DNA of 64,000 nucleotides, taken from positions 5,704,001 through 5,768,000 of the forward strand of contig NZ_CP043761.1 in NCBI RefSeq assembly GCF_008386395.1, written 5' to 3'. This DNA comes from Paenibacillus sp. 37 (GTDB lineage: Bacteria > Bacillota > Bacilli > Paenibacillales > Paenibacillaceae). The stretch's first letter is position 1. Each line of letters begins with the position of its first letter. Position numbers and translations under genes: made by a program. Of the stretch, positions 63,312 through 64,000 are shown piece by piece. The notes beneath the pieces are model-generated. The model worked only from the letters and a program-made list of their open reading frames with translations. It did not search any database and was not told where the DNA came from.

Positions 63312-64000
63312 TTAATCCTTGGAGTAATCCCGGATACGTGGTGGGATCAAGGATACGTCTACTGGCTCGTACGAGATTTTCGGGCCTTCCTTCGACCAGC
63401 TTGCGATGGTCGTTTTCAGGAACTCTTCGTCATTACGTTCCGTGAATTCCGGTTTGTAATGCGCGCCGCGGCTTTCGTTACGCAGCAGTGCGCCGAGAGT
63501 CATTGCTTCTGCCAATTCAATCATGTTCCACAGTTGGCGAGTGAATGCTGCGCTCGGGTTATTCCAACCGGAGCTGTCATACATGTTGATTTTGCCATAA
63601 CGCTCTTTCAATTCCTTGATCTTGCCAATCGTGGCTTCAAGCTTGTCGTTGTAGCGCACAACCGTCATGTTGGCTGTCATCCACTCGCCAAGCTCTTTAT
63701 GAATAACATAGGCATTTTCCGTGCCCTGCATTTTCAAGATGCCTTCATATTTGTCGCTTTGTTGTTTGGTGTGTTTCTCAAATACGGAAGATGGGATATC
63801 AGCGGACGATTTTTTAAGTCCTTTGATATATTCAGCCGCTTTTGGTCCAGCCACCATACCACCATAGATCGCAGATACCAATGAGTTTGCACCCAGACGG
63901 TTCGCACCATGGTATTGATATTCACATTCACCAGCTGCGAACAGCCCCGGAATGTTAGTCATTTGGTTATAATCTACCCACATGCCGCCCATAGAATAAT
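63312..64000 (-). CDS. sdhA: Succinate dehydrogenase flavoprotein subunit, C-terminal part (runs off window edge)
   Basis: The last 229 codons of SdhA, the FAD-binding catalytic subunit of complex II. Visible are YSMGGMWVDYNQ (with the residues preceding the FAD C-terminal motif), GLFAAGECEYQYHGANRLGA (the FAD/dicarboxylate site and conserved GANRLG), NLIELAE-like and the C-terminal domain RNESRGAHYKPEF with the conserved SRGAH. The frame is open to position 64000, so the N-terminal FAD domain and probably sdhC lie beyond the window. It is transcribed toward sdhB across 476 bases of hairpin repeats. Confidence 0.97.
   Translation of the reverse strand, partial: YSMGGMWVDYNQMTNIPGLFAAGECEYQYHGANRLGANSLVSAIYGGMVAGPKAAEYIKGLKKSSADIPSSVFEKHTKQQSDKYEGILKMQGTENAYVIHKELGEWMTANMTVVRYNDKLEATIGKIKELKERYGKINMYDSSGWNNPSAAFTRQLWNMIELAEAMTLGALLRNESRGAHYKPEFTERNDEEFLKTTIASWSKEGPKISYEPVDVSLIPPRIRDYSKD

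Overview
The window looks like a chromosomal segment of a Paenibacillus-type, endospore-forming Firmicute. The indications are the strong GGAGG-type ribosome binding sites, frequent GTG/TTG starts, B. subtilis-like genes (ecsAB, a YjcZ-family peptide, a YheC/YheD coat protein, a spsI-like nucleotidyltransferase, a Zur-type rpsN paralogue) and a menaquinone-type sdhAB pair. This is inferred from gene content; no rRNA or housekeeping marker was available for a firm placement. No tRNA, rRNA, CRISPR array, transposase or prophage module was seen.

Layout. (1) 1-3290: the 5' part of a GH42 beta-galactosidase with a divergent AraC regulator, then a small XRE regulator with a DUF2975 membrane protein. 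(2) 3492-16950: a zinc-starvation locus on the minus strand. A promoter with a Zur-like operator drives cntK-cntL-cntM-cntA-cntB-cntC-cntD-cntF-cntE plus a second cntE-like exporter. This is a complete opine-metallophore (staphylopine-type) synthesis, export and import operon. A second promoter with the identical 21-bp operator drives a CobW GTPase, a zinc-independent S14 (rpsN) and a DUF3024 gene. (3) 17180-27260: a sulfur-scavenging cluster resembling the B. subtilis ytmI-ytnM operon (M20 deacylase, two flavin monooxygenases, LysR regulator, FMN reductase, glutaredoxin-like protein) but with a peptide-type ABC importer. Its FMN reductase is frameshifted. (4) 28809-35761: a minus-strand glycosylation cluster of four glycosyltransferases, several with histone-like basic N-terminal tails, and a spsI-like sugar nucleotidyltransferase. 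(5) 36532-45985: an M4 metalloprotease, then a 1,731-residue protein built from about 135 uninterrupted decapeptide repeats, a YheC/YheD spore-coat ATP-grasp protein and phosphatidylserine decarboxylase. (6) 46125-61895: mostly housekeeping and regulatory genes. (7) 62071-64000: sdhB and the 3' part of sdhA, separated by an unusually long gap full of hairpins.

One dispersed repeat, here called element A, recurs eight times. It is a 180-220 bp nested palindrome whose tip sequences differ between copies while remaining paired. It sits between genes and in at least four places inside apparent operons (cobW/rpsN, cntB/cntA, cntA/cntM, sdhB/sdhA). In one case its terminal repeat supplies the stop codon of cntA. 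Two further palindromic elements (B and C) occur once each.

How the genes fit together. CntK, CntL and CntM would make a D-histidine-based opine chelator, the two CntE-type proteins would export it, and CntABCDF would bring the metal complex back. CobW and the cysteine-free S14 would re-allocate zinc under the same control. The glycosylation cluster and the giant repeat protein may together form a glycosylated fibre on the spore surface. That proposal is inference from context and is the most novel hypothesis in the window.
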